From Solirubrobacterales bacterium (lineage in GTDB: Bacteria; Actinomycetota; Thermoleophilia; Solirubrobacterales; Solirubrobacteraceae), in assembly GCA_019247075.1 (NCBI GenBank), contig JAFAPR010000139.1:1-37438 (forward strand): DNA of 37,438 nucleotides, given 5' to 3'. Position 1 is the first letter of the stretch. Each line of letters opens with the position of its first letter. Below the pieces are notes generated by a model, which was not told the origin of the DNA, did not search any database, and was given only the letters and a program-made list of their open reading frames with translations. The translations under genes and the position numbers were made by a program. Of this stretch, positions 29,702 through 37,438 are shown one piece after another.

Positions 29702-31684
29702 GTGATTGAGCCGGTAGAGGAGGTCGAGCCCGTGGGCTCGACCGGGGAAGGTCTCGCGCGCGGCCGCGCTGACGCGGAGCTCGCTGCGGGGTTAGCGAAG
29801 AGATACCCGGGTGAGCGCGATCGACGGCCTCTCGGCTTCAAACGCGTCGATCCATTCATACGCGCGCGCGTCATCGCGACGTGCTCAGCCACATTGGCCG
29901 CGCTCGGGTGCGGGCTCGCCGTCCTCGCGGCCTCCGCCACCGCCGCCACGTGCCCCAACGCGAAGTTGCGCACCGGCCTGTCCGCCCGGCTGCGGGACTG
30001 CCGAGCCTACGAGCTCGTGTCGCCGACGAAAAAGAACGGCTATGACATCACGTTCCGCAATGAAGCGGTAGCGCCGAAAGGGAACTCCGTGACGTATGAC
30101 TCGCTCGGCTCGTTTGCGGGCAACCCCGCCGGCGCGATCCTCGACCAATACCTGAGCAAAAGGACGGCCAAGGGATGGTCGACGAGGGGCATCTCGCCGC
30201 GAGAGTCGTCGGACGCAAGCAACCTCAACGACTTCTACGTGGCCTTCTCGGAGAGCCTTTCCCGGATGGTCGTACAAAACGGCGATCCGCCCCTGGATCG
30301 GGCAACCCGGGGCACGCTGAACCTCTACGTGCGGGAACCGGGTGGCTCGCTCCGGCTCCTAACTCTCGGCGAACCTCGGCGGCAGCCATTCGGCGGCGCA
30401 AGCTTCGGCGCGGCATCGTCTGACTTCTCCCATGTCTTGTTCGAGGACGCCGACAGGTTGGTCAAGGGCGCGTCCTCCAACGGCCAGCTGAATCTCTACG
30501 AATGGGTCGATGGCGTGGTCCGCCTGGTCGGCGCCAACGGCGCTCTCGCGGGTTCTAACAGCGCCGATCAGACGGGCAGCGCGCAGCGAGCGATGTCGCC
30601 GGACGGTTCGCGGTTCTATTGGACAAGCGGGACCGCGGTGATCAATCTCGAGCAGGCGGGCGTCAAAACCGCGATCACCGCGTCGCAATGCACCTCGAAG
30701 CCGAGCTGTGCCAAGGGTAAGGGAAGCGGGGATTACTGGATGGCGAGCGTCGATGACTCGAAGGCGTTCTTTACGAGCAACGAGCGGCTGACCAACCGCT
30801 CGACGGCAACAAGTGCCGGGTACGGCGACCTGTACGAGTACGACGCCACCACCCACAAGCTCGCAGACCTGACGGTTGACAGTAGTAGCCAGGGGACGGC
30901 GGTGCAGGGCGTAATCGGCTCAAGCAAGGACGGTTCCTACGTCTATTACGTCGCCAACGGTGTGCTCGCGCCCGGCGCAGCGCCCGGGAAGTGCTCGCTT
31001 TCTGCGGGACCGTCGGCGAAGTGCAATCTCTACGCATGGCACGACGGCAAGACCTCGTTCGTCGCGACCGTGAGCGAGGCAGACAGCGGAGACTGGGCGT
31101 TCGTGCCGGCCTATCAGGTGAGCACGTTCGCTCAACTCTCGCCGGACGGCGTGCATCTCCTATTCACGAGCTCGGCTTCCCCGGCTTCCGGCTACGACAA
31201 CGCCGGCCACAGCGAGGTCTACCTCTACAGCGCCAAGAGGGGCACGGTGAAGTGTGTGTCGTGCAGGCCGAGCGGCGCCGCGGCGACAGGCGACGCCGCA
31301 CTGGCGCGGCTGCCCGAGGACGCCGCCGCCGCGGTCACGGCGCTCCAAGACGCGCTCAACAACATGGGGACGGGGGGCAAGCGCGTCTTCTTCGAATCGG
31401 CAGACGCGCTCGTTCCCCAAGACACCAACAGGCCCGTGGACGTTTACGAATGGGAAGCCGACGGCACAGGCACCTGCCGGAGCTCACGCGGGTGCGTGTA
31501 TCTGATCTCGAGCGGCAAGTCGCGGGCGCCGTCCTACTTCGAAGATGCCGATCGGAGCGGGCGGAACGTCTTCTTCCTGACGCTCGGGCGCCTCGTGGGG
31601 CGAGACAAGGACTCAAACTATGACCTCTATGACGCTCGCGTGGATGGCGGCTTTGCTTCGCCATCGCGCTCAAGCGGGCGATGA
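29702..31684 (+). CDS. Secreted beta-propeller (WD40-like/TolB-like) protein
   Basis: The gene encodes 660 residues. After a long polar N-terminus comes a signal-like helix (VIATCSATLAALGCGLAVLAASATAATC, about residues 57-84), then a Cys-containing start (CPNAKLRTGLSARLRDCRAYELVSP) and repeated segments such as FSHVLFEDADRL, LYEWVDG, MSPDGSRFYW, LYEYDATTH and LSPDGVHLLFTS, typical of WD40-like propeller blades. It is exported and may bind surface polymers or proteins. The start at GTG 29702 is uncertain (GTG 29732 also in frame); the true signal may start later with an undetected codon. The C-terminus ends abruptly (SPSRSSGR) compared with what such proteins usually show, so it may be truncated. 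Its stop precedes the next gene's possible GTG start by one base. Confidence 0.7.
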   Translation: MIEPVEEVEPVGSTGEGLARGRADAELAAGLAKRYPGERDRRPLGFKRVDPFIRARVIATCSATLAALGCGLAVLAASATAATCPNAKLRTGLSARLRDCRAYELVSPTKKNGYDITFRNEAVAPKGNSVTYDSLGSFAGNPAGAILDQYLSKRTAKGWSTRGISPRESSDASNLNDFYVAFSESLSRMVVQNGDPPLDRATRGTLNLYVREPGGSLRLLTLGEPRRQPFGGASFGAASSDFSHVLFEDADRLVKGASSNGQLNLYEWVDGVVRLVGANGALAGSNSADQTGSAQRAMSPDGSRFYWTSGTAVINLEQAGVKTAITASQCTSKPSCAKGKGSGDYWMASVDDSKAFFTSNERLTNRSTATSAGYGDLYEYDATTHKLADLTVDSSSQGTAVQGVIGSSKDGSYVYYVANGVLAPGAAPGKCSLSAGPSAKCNLYAWHDGKTSFVATVSEADSGDWAFVPAYQVSTFAQLSPDGVHLLFTSSASPASGYDNAGHSEVYLYSAKRGTVKCVSCRPSGAAATGDAALARLPEDAAAAVTALQDALNNMGTGGKRVFFESADALVPQDTNRPVDVYEWEADGTGTCRSSRGCVYLISSGKSRAPSYFEDADRSGRNVFFLTLGRLVGRDKDSNYDLYDARVDGGFASPSRSSGR

Positions 31685-31718
31685 TGTGCGCGGTGAGAAC
31701 CCCGGCTGGGCCGGTGGG

Positions 31719-33923
31719 ATGGCGCGCGCAGCGGCACTGGGCGCGGCGCTCTGCGCCTTGCTCTTTTTTGCGCTCGCGTCAAAGGCGGGTGCCGTTACCC
31801 CGGGACCGATCTGGATGATCACATCGGTATCTCAACCCACGCGTTTGGCCCACGGCGAACGCTCCGGTCAGCAGCACTACCTGGTGACCGCAACTAACAA
31901 CGTAGGCGCCTCGACCAATGGGGCGGCGATCACGATCAGCGATCGCCTCCCGGTTGGGCTTGAGCTCGATGCTGCCGCAGCGGTGTCAGGCCAGGACGAC
32001 GCTGGCAACAGCGTGAAGTGCAGTGGCCGGTCGACGGTCACGTGCATCGACGCCGAAAACGTGGCCCGGCTGCAACCCGGCCAAGTCCTCGTCATGACGG
32101 CGCCCGTGCGTGTGGCGCCCAAAGCGCCCGCCGAGGTCACCAACCGCGTCAGCGTGAGTGGAGGCGGGGCGCCGCGGGCTTCCAGCAGAGAGGCGACGAA
32201 GATCAGCTCAGCGCCCGCGCGCTACGGCTTCGAGCATGTGGACGGTTGGGCGACGGAGCCAAACGGCACGCCCGATACGCAGGCCGGATCCCGTCCCTGG
32301 GGGCTGACCACGACCTTCGATCTGACGACGCACCTGACGTCGAGCGGCAACCTCGCCCCGGTCGGGAGCGCGCGCGACGTCAGCGTCGCGATCCCGCCGG
32401 GGGTGATCGGCAATCCCTCGGTGGTGCCGCGCTGCAACGCACAACAGCTTGCCTCTTCCACGTCGCCATGCCCCACCGACTCGCAGGTTGGCGTCGTCGC
32501 TGTGCTCTTCGCGGACGCCCCGCTGCCGGTCCACGAGGCCGTTTACGACATGGTCCCACCGCCGGGGATGCCCGCCCAACTGGGGTTCCACATCCTGACC
32601 ACCAGCGTGTACATCGACACGAGCGTGCGCACCGGCGGCAACTACGGGCTCGATGCCACGCTTCGCAACCTGCCGCAGTCGCTACAGCTGGCCGGTTCCA
32701 CGTTGACCCTGTGGGGCATTCCCGGCGATCCGAGCCATGACACCGAGCGATGCAGGACGCTGTTCACGGGGGCGTGTTCCAAGCCGACGCCGTACAAGGG
32801 TGCAGTGGAGCCGTTCGTCACGCTTCCGACGGCCTGTCTGGGTCCTCAGAAGACCATTTTCCGCTCCAACTCATGGCAGAAGTCGGGAAGGGTTCAGTCG
32901 GGGAGCTTCGTCAGCCACGACAACCACGGCCACCCGGTGGGGATAACCGGATGCGGTCGGTTACCCTTCGCGCCTGCGCTGACGGCAAAGCCGACCGTCA
33001 CGCGCGCGGACTCGCCGGCCGGCATCAGCGTCGATCTCCGGCTGCCGGATCTCAATAGCCCGAAGGGCCTGGCCGAGGCGCAGTTGAAGGACGCAACCGT
33101 GACGCTGCCCCGGGGGATGTCGCTGTCTCCGCCAGCAGCCGAAGGGCGAAAGGCCTGCTCGGAGGCGCAGATCGGATTGGTCGACGCAAGCAAGCCGACC
33201 TGCCCCGCGTCGTCGGTGATCGGCTCCGTGGACATCAAAACGCCGCTGCTGGCTCATCCGCTGACCGGGGGCGTGTATTTGGCTGCACAGGGCAGGAACC
33301 CGTTTGGGAGCCTGTTGGCGATCTACCTGGCCGCGCACAGCGACGGCGTGCAAGTCAAGCTCGCCGGCCACGTGGTCCCAAACCGGAAGACCGGCCAGTT
33401 GACCACGACCTTCGCTGACAACCCGCAGCTGCCGTTCACGGATTTGAGGCTTTCGCTTTCAGGCGGTCCCCGCGCGGCGCTGGCCATGCCCGACTCGTGC
33501 CGCACGTACGTCACGAAGAGTTCGCTCTCGCCCTGGTCGGGTACGAAGGCGCAGTCGCCATCCGCTCGCTTCAGGGTTTCCGCAGCGTGCGTTTCGGGAT
33601 TCAAGCCGTCGTTCCGCGCCGACGCCAGGAAGACCGCCGCCGGGGCGTTCACCGCTTTTTCGGTCTCGTTCTCGCGCGGCGATCAGGACCAGTTCTTCTC
33701 CGGTCTATCGGTGAAGTTGCCCGTCGGGTTGCTGGCGAAGCTCGCCGGCGTAAAGCTGTGCAACGATCGAGAGCTTGCCGCTGCGGCCGCAGCGTCGGGC
33801 AGGGTGGAGAGGGCCCATCCCGCCTGTCCTTCGTCCGCGCGCGTGGGTTACGCCGAGACCGCGTCGGGCCCAGGGCCTAGCCCGTTGCGCCTACCCGGGA
33901 ACGTGTACCTGACGGGGCGCTAA
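31719..33923 (+). CDS. Large secreted protein, 5' part (interrupted by TAA)
   Basis: The 734-residue product has a signal peptide (MARAAALGAALCALLFFALA, ending SKAGA), an N-terminal beta domain of the DUF11 type (HYLVTATNNVGASTNGAAITISDRLPVGLEL), then a long region with repeated SVAIPPGVIGNPSVVPRCN-like segments and paired cysteines, typical of large Thermoleophilia surface proteins. The frame stops at TAA 33921-33923 after NVYLTGR. The same frame then continues unbroken for 323 more codons with matching sequence, so this is one gene split by a single nonsense codon. ATG 31719 is chosen for the signal peptide; GTG 31686 is an alternative. If no readthrough happens, the protein lacks its C-terminal third. 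Confidence 0.7.
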   Translation: MARAAALGAALCALLFFALASKAGAVTPGPIWMITSVSQPTRLAHGERSGQQHYLVTATNNVGASTNGAAITISDRLPVGLELDAAAAVSGQDDAGNSVKCSGRSTVTCIDAENVARLQPGQVLVMTAPVRVAPKAPAEVTNRVSVSGGGAPRASSREATKISSAPARYGFEHVDGWATEPNGTPDTQAGSRPWGLTTTFDLTTHLTSSGNLAPVGSARDVSVAIPPGVIGNPSVVPRCNAQQLASSTSPCPTDSQVGVVAVLFADAPLPVHEAVYDMVPPPGMPAQLGFHILTTSVYIDTSVRTGGNYGLDATLRNLPQSLQLAGSTLTLWGIPGDPSHDTERCRTLFTGACSKPTPYKGAVEPFVTLPTACLGPQKTIFRSNSWQKSGRVQSGSFVSHDNHGHPVGITGCGRLPFAPALTAKPTVTRADSPAGISVDLRLPDLNSPKGLAEAQLKDATVTLPRGMSLSPPAAEGRKACSEAQIGLVDASKPTCPASSVIGSVDIKTPLLAHPLTGGVYLAAQGRNPFGSLLAIYLAAHSDGVQVKLAGHVVPNRKTGQLTTTFADNPQLPFTDLRLSLSGGPRAALAMPDSCRTYVTKSSLSPWSGTKAQSPSARFRVSAACVSGFKPSFRADARKTAAGAFTAFSVSFSRGDQDQFFSGLSVKLPVGLLAKLAGVKLCNDRELAAAAAASGRVERAHPACPSSARVGYAETASGPGPSPLRLPGNVYLTGR

Positions 33924-34895
33924 AAGGGCGCGCCGTATGGGCTTGCCGTGGTGTTGCCGGCGGTGGCGGGTCCATTTGACCTGGGGACGGTGGTGGTGCG
34001 CCAGGCGCTGCACATCGACCCGTACACGGCGCAGGTGGATGTCGTCTCCGACCCGCTGCCGCACATTCTGAAAGGGATTCCGCTGAGAGTGAGGCGCATC
34101 CGGGTGGTTCTGGACCGGTCCCATTTCACGCTCAATCCGACCTCGTGTAGGCCCGAGAGCGTCACCGGCGCGCTGGCCTCGACGCAAGGAACCAAGGCGA
34201 ACGTGGCCTCGCCCTTCAAGCTCGTGGGCTGCTCGCGTCTGTCCCTCAAGCCCTCGCTCACGATCGGGCTCTCCGGCGCGGGCCGTACCCGCTCGGGCGA
34301 CCACCCCACGCTCACCTCGGTTCTCACCCAGCCGCAGCACGAAGCGAACCTGCTGGCGGCGAAGGTGAGGCTGCCGCTCGCGTTGGCGCTCGACCCACAC
34401 AACAGCCAGCACGTGTGTCCTTACAAGGTCGCGAAGAAGGTCCGCTCGGGGCGGGTCCACTGTCCGGCCAGCACGATCGTGGGCTCGGCCTCGGCGGTCA
34501 CGCCCCTCCTGTCCCGCCCGCTGCACGGCAAGGTTTATTTCGTGCAGGGGATCCGCTTCGTCCACGGCCACCCCATCCACACGCTGCCGACGCTGTTAGT
34601 GCCGCTCAGGGGTCAGATCGCGCTGGACCTCACGGCCGAGACCTCGGTCGCCGGGTCGGGCGCGCTGGTCACGACCTTTCCCGCGATCCCAGACGCCCCT
34701 GTCTCAAGATTCACGCTGACGATCAGCGGCGGCCGGAAGGGGGTTCTGGTCATCACCGGGAACCACCTCGACATCTGCCGCAAGCAGCAGTTCGCGCACA
34801 GCGCGCTCGGCGCCCAGAACGGCAAGCGCAGGCACCAAAGAATCGAGGTGGCGACGCCGTGCGGGAAGACGATCGCACAGAGGAGCGGCGCGTGA
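33924..34895 (+). pseudogene. Large secreted protein, 3' part after in-frame stop
   Basis: Continues in the same frame as the preceding gene: KGAPYGLAVVLPAVAGPFDLG, VVVRQALHIDPYTAQVDVVS, DPLPHILKGIPLRVRRIRVV, then FTLNPTSC and CPASTIVGSASAVTPLLSRP. These are typical continuation segments of the same family. The first in-frame start (GTG 33948) has no ribosome binding site or signal peptide, so it is unlikely to be a gene of its own. Replacing TAA at 33921 with TAC or TAT would restore Tyr and a 1058-residue protein counted from ATG 31719. Confidence 0.65.
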
Positions 34896-34959
34896 CTCAC
34901 TCAAAGCTGTTCGAGCTAGGCACAACGTGCCGAGACAAAAGGAGGTGCGTGTAGTTGAG

Positions 34960-35031
34960 ATGAGCGACGGGGAAATCAAGTCGCGAGGAACACATCCACC
35001 GTCTGCCAAACGGCGGACAAAAGAGAGGTGA
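34960..35031 (+). CDS. Possible 23-residue leader ORF
   Basis: A short basic frame (MSDGEIKSRG... ending KRRTKER) begins about 12 bases after AAAAGGAGGTG, a strong ribosome binding site. Its stop lies in the ribosome binding site (AGAGAGGTGA) of the next gene, so translation here might influence that gene. The protein sequence itself is not remarkable. Confidence 0.25.
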   Translation: MSDGEIKSRGTHPPSAKRRTKER

Positions 35032-35034
35032 TTA

Positions 35035-35700
35035 ATGCTGAGAAGGAGTAAACGAACGCTCGCGGTTCTGTCGGTGAGCGTAATCTCGGTCTTTGCCGCC
35101 GGTGCGGCGGTTGTAACCGCGGTCGCCACCGGAGCCAGCGAGGACAAATGGCAGAAAGGGGCGAACTCGTCCTGGTCGGCGACCAGCTCGAAGACCACCT
35201 TCGTCTCGAGCGTGCCCACGATCACCTGCACGAGCAATACGGCCGGAGCTCCAGCGTGGGGCCCGGGCCCGATGCCGGCGCGCTGGCGATGAATGCGCCT
35301 ACGTTCAGGACCTGCAAGGACAGCTTGGGCGGCACCGACATGGTCACCACGGCCAGCGGCTGGAAGGTGAACTTCGTCTCCGACACCGGCAACGGGGCGT
35401 GCCCCGCCGGCACCGGCAAGGACGAGACGTCGGGCAGCGACTGCGTCGTGCTCACCCGTCCCCCAGAACGCCGCGACCATCGTCGTCGGTAGCCTCGGGT
35501 GTACCCTGACGGTCCAGCCGAACGGCGCGACGACTGTCGGCGCCAAGGTGACCGATCCGGGCGGAACGACCAAGGACAAGTTCACGCTCAGCAACCAGAC
35601 CGTCTCGTTCAGCGGCTGCGGCACTTCGGGCACCGCGAAGTTCAGCGGCACCTATACGCTCAAGAGCCCGAACGGCGGCGTGCTGGTTGATAAGTCGTGA
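35035..35700 (+). pseudogene. Small secreted protein with two compensating frameshifts
   Basis: GAGAGGTG precedes the ATG at a good distance. The first 80 or so codons give a signal peptide (MLRRSKRTLAVLSVSVISVF, then AAGAAVVTAVATGAS) and a beta-rich part (KTTFVSSVPTITCTSNTAG). Near 35265-35285 (GGCCCGGGCCCG) the sensible reading moves to another frame (GALAMNAPTFRTCKDSLGGT to SGSDCVVLT), and near 35460 (CCCCC) it returns to the first frame (NAATIVVGSLGCTLTVQPNG to GGVLVDKS, stop 35698-35700). One base is missing at the first site and one is extra at the second. The rebuilt protein has about 220 residues and paired cysteines. Function is unknown. Confidence 0.6.
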
Positions 35701-35744
35701 TCGAGCGCAGTGGCCGCCGATCCGGCGGGCTGCGAGCGTAGCTG

Positions 35745-35780
35745 GCTTGGGGGGCCGCAGCGATGCGGCCCCCAAGCTTT
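35745..35780 (+). terminator. Strong GC-rich terminator
   Basis: GCTTGGGGGGCCGCA (35745-35759) pairs with TGCGGCCCCCAAGC (35764-35777) around the loop GCGA, with one bulged G, followed by TTT. It would end transcription from the secreted-protein genes before the VOC gene. Confidence 0.75.
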
Positions 35781-35802
35781 AATGACTGCCCGAGGGGATT
35801 TC

Positions 35803-36210
35803 ATGGCCAAAGTCAGCGTGCGCTACATCGTCGACGACGTCGATGCCGCAATCGACTTCTACTGCCGGCAACTCGGCTTCCACGAGGACATGCATCCGGC
35901 GCCCACGTTCGCGATGCTCTCGCGCGGCGATCTGCGTTTAGTGCTGAGCGCGCCCGGAGGCGGTCCGGGAGGAGGTCAAGCGATGCCTGACGGGACGATG
36001 CCCGAGCCCGGGGGATGGAACCGCTTTCAGCTGGAGGTCTCAGACATTGAAGCCACTGTTGCGCGCCTGCGCGAGCGCGGCGCGCGGTTCCGCAACGAGC
36101 TCGTCGCCGGTGTGGGCGGCAAGCAGATCCTGCTGGAAGACCCAGCCGGCAACCCGATCGAGCTCTTCGAACCCACGATTGGCGAGGCCAAGCTCTCCGG
36201 CAGAGGGTGA
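35803..36210 (+). CDS. VOC-fold (glyoxalase/bleomycin-resistance-like) protein
   Basis: A 135-residue protein of the vicinal oxygen chelate superfamily: VRYIVDDVDAAIDFYCRQLGF at the start, LVLSAPGGGPGGGQAM in the middle, FQLEVSDIEATVARLRERGA opening the second half and QILLEDPAGNPIELFEP at the end, which holds a likely metal-binding Glu. These folds serve as glyoxalases, dioxygenases or antibiotic binders; which applies here cannot be told. ATG 35803 has GAGGGG at six bases; ATG 35782 is possible but lies inside the terminator's tail. Confidence 0.88.
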   Translation: MAKVSVRYIVDDVDAAIDFYCRQLGFHEDMHPAPTFAMLSRGDLRLVLSAPGGGPGGGQAMPDGTMPEPGGWNRFQLEVSDIEATVARLRERGARFRNELVAGVGGKQILLEDPAGNPIELFEPTIGEAKLSGRG

Positions 36211-36225
36211 GGCAACCGAGGCAAA

Positions 36226-36247
36226 ACGGCGCAGCCGTCGGCGCCGT
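36226..36247. terminator. Hairpin between VOC and PhaC-like genes
   Basis: ACGGCGC (36226-36232) and GCGCCGT (36241-36247) form a 7-bp stem with an 8-base loop, 15 bases after the VOC stop. No T run follows. It could be a weak terminator. Confidence 0.35.
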
Positions 36248-36264
36248 GCTGTTGACTACCGTAC

Positions 36265-37438
36265 GTGAGGAATGCTGCGTGGCGGTGCCCGCCGGTCGCT
36301 CAGGGCTACTCCTCGGGCCTGCTCGATAACTGGCTGGAGGGCTGGGCCGCCGGCGTGGAGGGCCTGGCCGACTGCTTTGCGGCTGCGCTCACGCGCGGAC
36401 CGGAAGCGCTGGACTTCCCCCGCTGGTTCCAGTTGACGGGGTCTCGCCGGCTGCCGTCGTGGACCACGCCACACGAGATCGTGTTCGAGACGCCGCTCGC
36501 CCGTCTGCGCGATTTCTCCATTTCTACCCATGGCGCGGTGGTGCCGACGCTGGTGCTGCCGCCGCAGGCGGGCCACGATTCGTGCATCGTCGACTACTCG
36601 GCCCGCCAGAGCCAGATGGGGGCAATCCTCGAGGCCGGGCTGGTCCGCGCGCTGTCGCTCGACTGGATCGGCGCGACGCACCAAACGGCTGATGCTTCGA
36701 TCACGGACTACCTGGACGTGATCGACCGCGCGATCGATCACTGCGGCGGCGAGGTCAACTTGATCGGTGACTGCCAGGGTGGTTGGCTCGCGGCGATCTA
36801 CGCGGCGCTCAATCCCGAGCGGATTAACACGCTCACGCTCGCGGGGGCTCCGGTCGACTTTCACCGTGGCGAGCCCGTGATCCACGAGCTCCTGCTCCGA
36901 CTGGCGCCCGCTGGCGACCTCCGGTTCTTCGAGCTGTTGGTCGCGGCGGGCGGCGGCGTTTTCAAAGGCCAGCACATGCTCTCTGGATTCATCGCGATCA
37001 AACCCGGCGATGAGATCTCAAGGCAACTCGAGCTGCTGACGAAGATCCATGACAGTGCGCACGTTGCTCGCTATAGCGAGTTCGAGGACTGGTTCAAGCA
37101 CACCCAAGACATCCCAGGTGCGTTCCACCTGTGGATCGTCAGGCACCTTTTCCGCGACAACGAGCTGGTCGCGGGCACGCTCGAGGTCGGTGGTCGCCGC
37201 GTTGACCTGGAAAGGATCGATGTGCCGTTGCAGCTGCTCGCCGGCGGCTCGGACCACATCACCCCGCCGGATCAGGTCTTCGCGGTTGCCGACTTCGCCT
37301 CCACGCCGGGGTCGCTTGTGTACCGCGACGTCACTCCCGGGGGGCATCTCGGCCTATTCATGGGTCACCAGGCGTTGCGCGGGCACTGGCCGCCGCTGCT
37401 GGCGCGAGTGCTTGAGCATTCCGTCATCGGGCGCTCCA
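36265..37438 (+). CDS. PhaC-like alpha/beta hydrolase (partial, runs off the window)
   Basis: At least 391 codons are open to the window edge. An amphipathic N-terminus (YSSGLLDNWLEGWAAGVEGL) leads to an alpha/beta-hydrolase domain whose nucleophile elbow is LIGDCQGGW (G-x-C-x-G), with Cys in place of Ser, as in polyhydroxyalkanoate synthases and the DUF3141 group. The acid is in LLAGGSDHITPP and the catalytic His in TPGGHLGLFMG. It therefore probably handles hydroxyacyl thioesters or polyester; synthase or depolymerase cannot be decided. GTG 36265 is the only start close upstream and its first ten residues are unusual, so the start is uncertain. The 3' end is missing. Confidence 0.8.
   Translation, partial: MRNAAWRCPPVAQGYSSGLLDNWLEGWAAGVEGLADCFAAALTRGPEALDFPRWFQLTGSRRLPSWTTPHEIVFETPLARLRDFSISTHGAVVPTLVLPPQAGHDSCIVDYSARQSQMGAILEAGLVRALSLDWIGATHQTADASITDYLDVIDRAIDHCGGEVNLIGDCQGGWLAAIYAALNPERINTLTLAGAPVDFHRGEPVIHELLLRLAPAGDLRFFELLVAAGGGVFKGQHMLSGFIAIKPGDEISRQLELLTKIHDSAHVARYSEFEDWFKHTQDIPGAFHLWIVRHLFRDNELVAGTLEVGGRRVDLERIDVPLQLLAGGSDHITPPDQVFAVADFASTPGSLVYRDVTPGGHLGLFMGHQALRGHWPPLLARVLEHSVIGRS

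Noticed and set aside
31620-31718. Start of the large secreted protein at ATG 31620
   Set aside because: It would overlap the upstream gene by 65 bases and put 33 polar residues before the signal peptide; ATG 31719 or GTG 31686 is more plausible.
33921-33923. TAA as a recoded or readthrough codon
   Set aside because: No recoding signal for TAA (selenocysteine uses TGA, pyrrolysine TAG) is known or visible here; mutation or sequence error is simpler.
1-37438. CRISPR arrays, rRNA genes and insertion sequences
   Set aside because: No regularly spaced repeats, rRNA sequence, transposase or terminal inverted repeats were seen.

Overview
The window is high-GC actinobacterial chromosome. Its gene families (sulfocyanin-like cupredoxins beside caa3 oxidases, Crp-like regulators, large secreted propeller proteins), frequent GTG/TTG starts and probable leaderless starts suggest class Thermoleophilia (Solirubrobacterales or Gaiellales). 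This placement is inference; no rRNA is present.

Region 1 (1-17.1 kb) is respiratory and holds three terminal-oxidase clusters. Cluster 1 (+ strand, 26-6965) has a dihaem cytochrome c lipoprotein, a cupredoxin-like protein with a degenerate CuA motif, subunits II, I and III, the assembly factor CtaG, a small membrane protein and a sulfocyanin-like lipoprotein that has lost its copper ligands. Its subunit I keeps all haem and CuB ligands but lacks both the D-channel aspartate and the K-channel lysine. Cluster 2 (- strand, 11805 down to 6978) is caa3-type: subunit II with a fused cytochrome c domain, an A2-type subunit I (YSHPAVY), a tandem UspA-like protein, subunit III and a 36-residue membrane protein. 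Cluster 3 (- strand, 17102 down to 13072) has a subunit II without cytochrome c, a canonical A1-type subunit I, haem O synthase (ctaB) and two small membrane proteins, but no subunit III. A CBS-domain protein and an unknown protein lie between clusters 2 and 3.

Region 2 (17.2-26.4 kb) is housekeeping: a PAP2-family membrane protein, thioredoxin reductase, a small secreted protein, a Crp/Fnr regulator, a zinc alcohol dehydrogenase coupled to a two-domain 3-hydroxyacyl-CoA dehydrogenase (with a 17-codon acyl-CoA dehydrogenase remnant in front), a coiled-coil membrane protein, a Rossmann protein that seems to start at CTG, and a NUDIX-OsmC-DUF1015 group. Several genes start 6-9 bases after a TANNNT -10 hexamer, as leaderless mRNAs do.

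Region 3 (26.4-28.5 kb) is a degenerate tRNA hot spot: a broken TetR gene, an HTH/LAGLIDADG-like gene behind a near-perfect LexA (SOS) box whose 3' end runs into tRNA-Pro(UGG), a broken alpha/beta-hydrolase/cyclase gene, tRNA-Arg(UCU), and a winged-helix regulator with a repeated operator-like promoter.

Region 4 (28.6-37.4 kb) holds a Crp-like regulator, a secreted beta-propeller protein, a very large secreted protein split by one in-frame TAA, a small secreted protein with two compensating frameshifts, a VOC-fold protein and, cut by the window edge, a PhaC-like alpha/beta hydrolase. Broken frames cluster between 26.5 and 35.7 kb, so real decay and local sequence error both need to be considered there.
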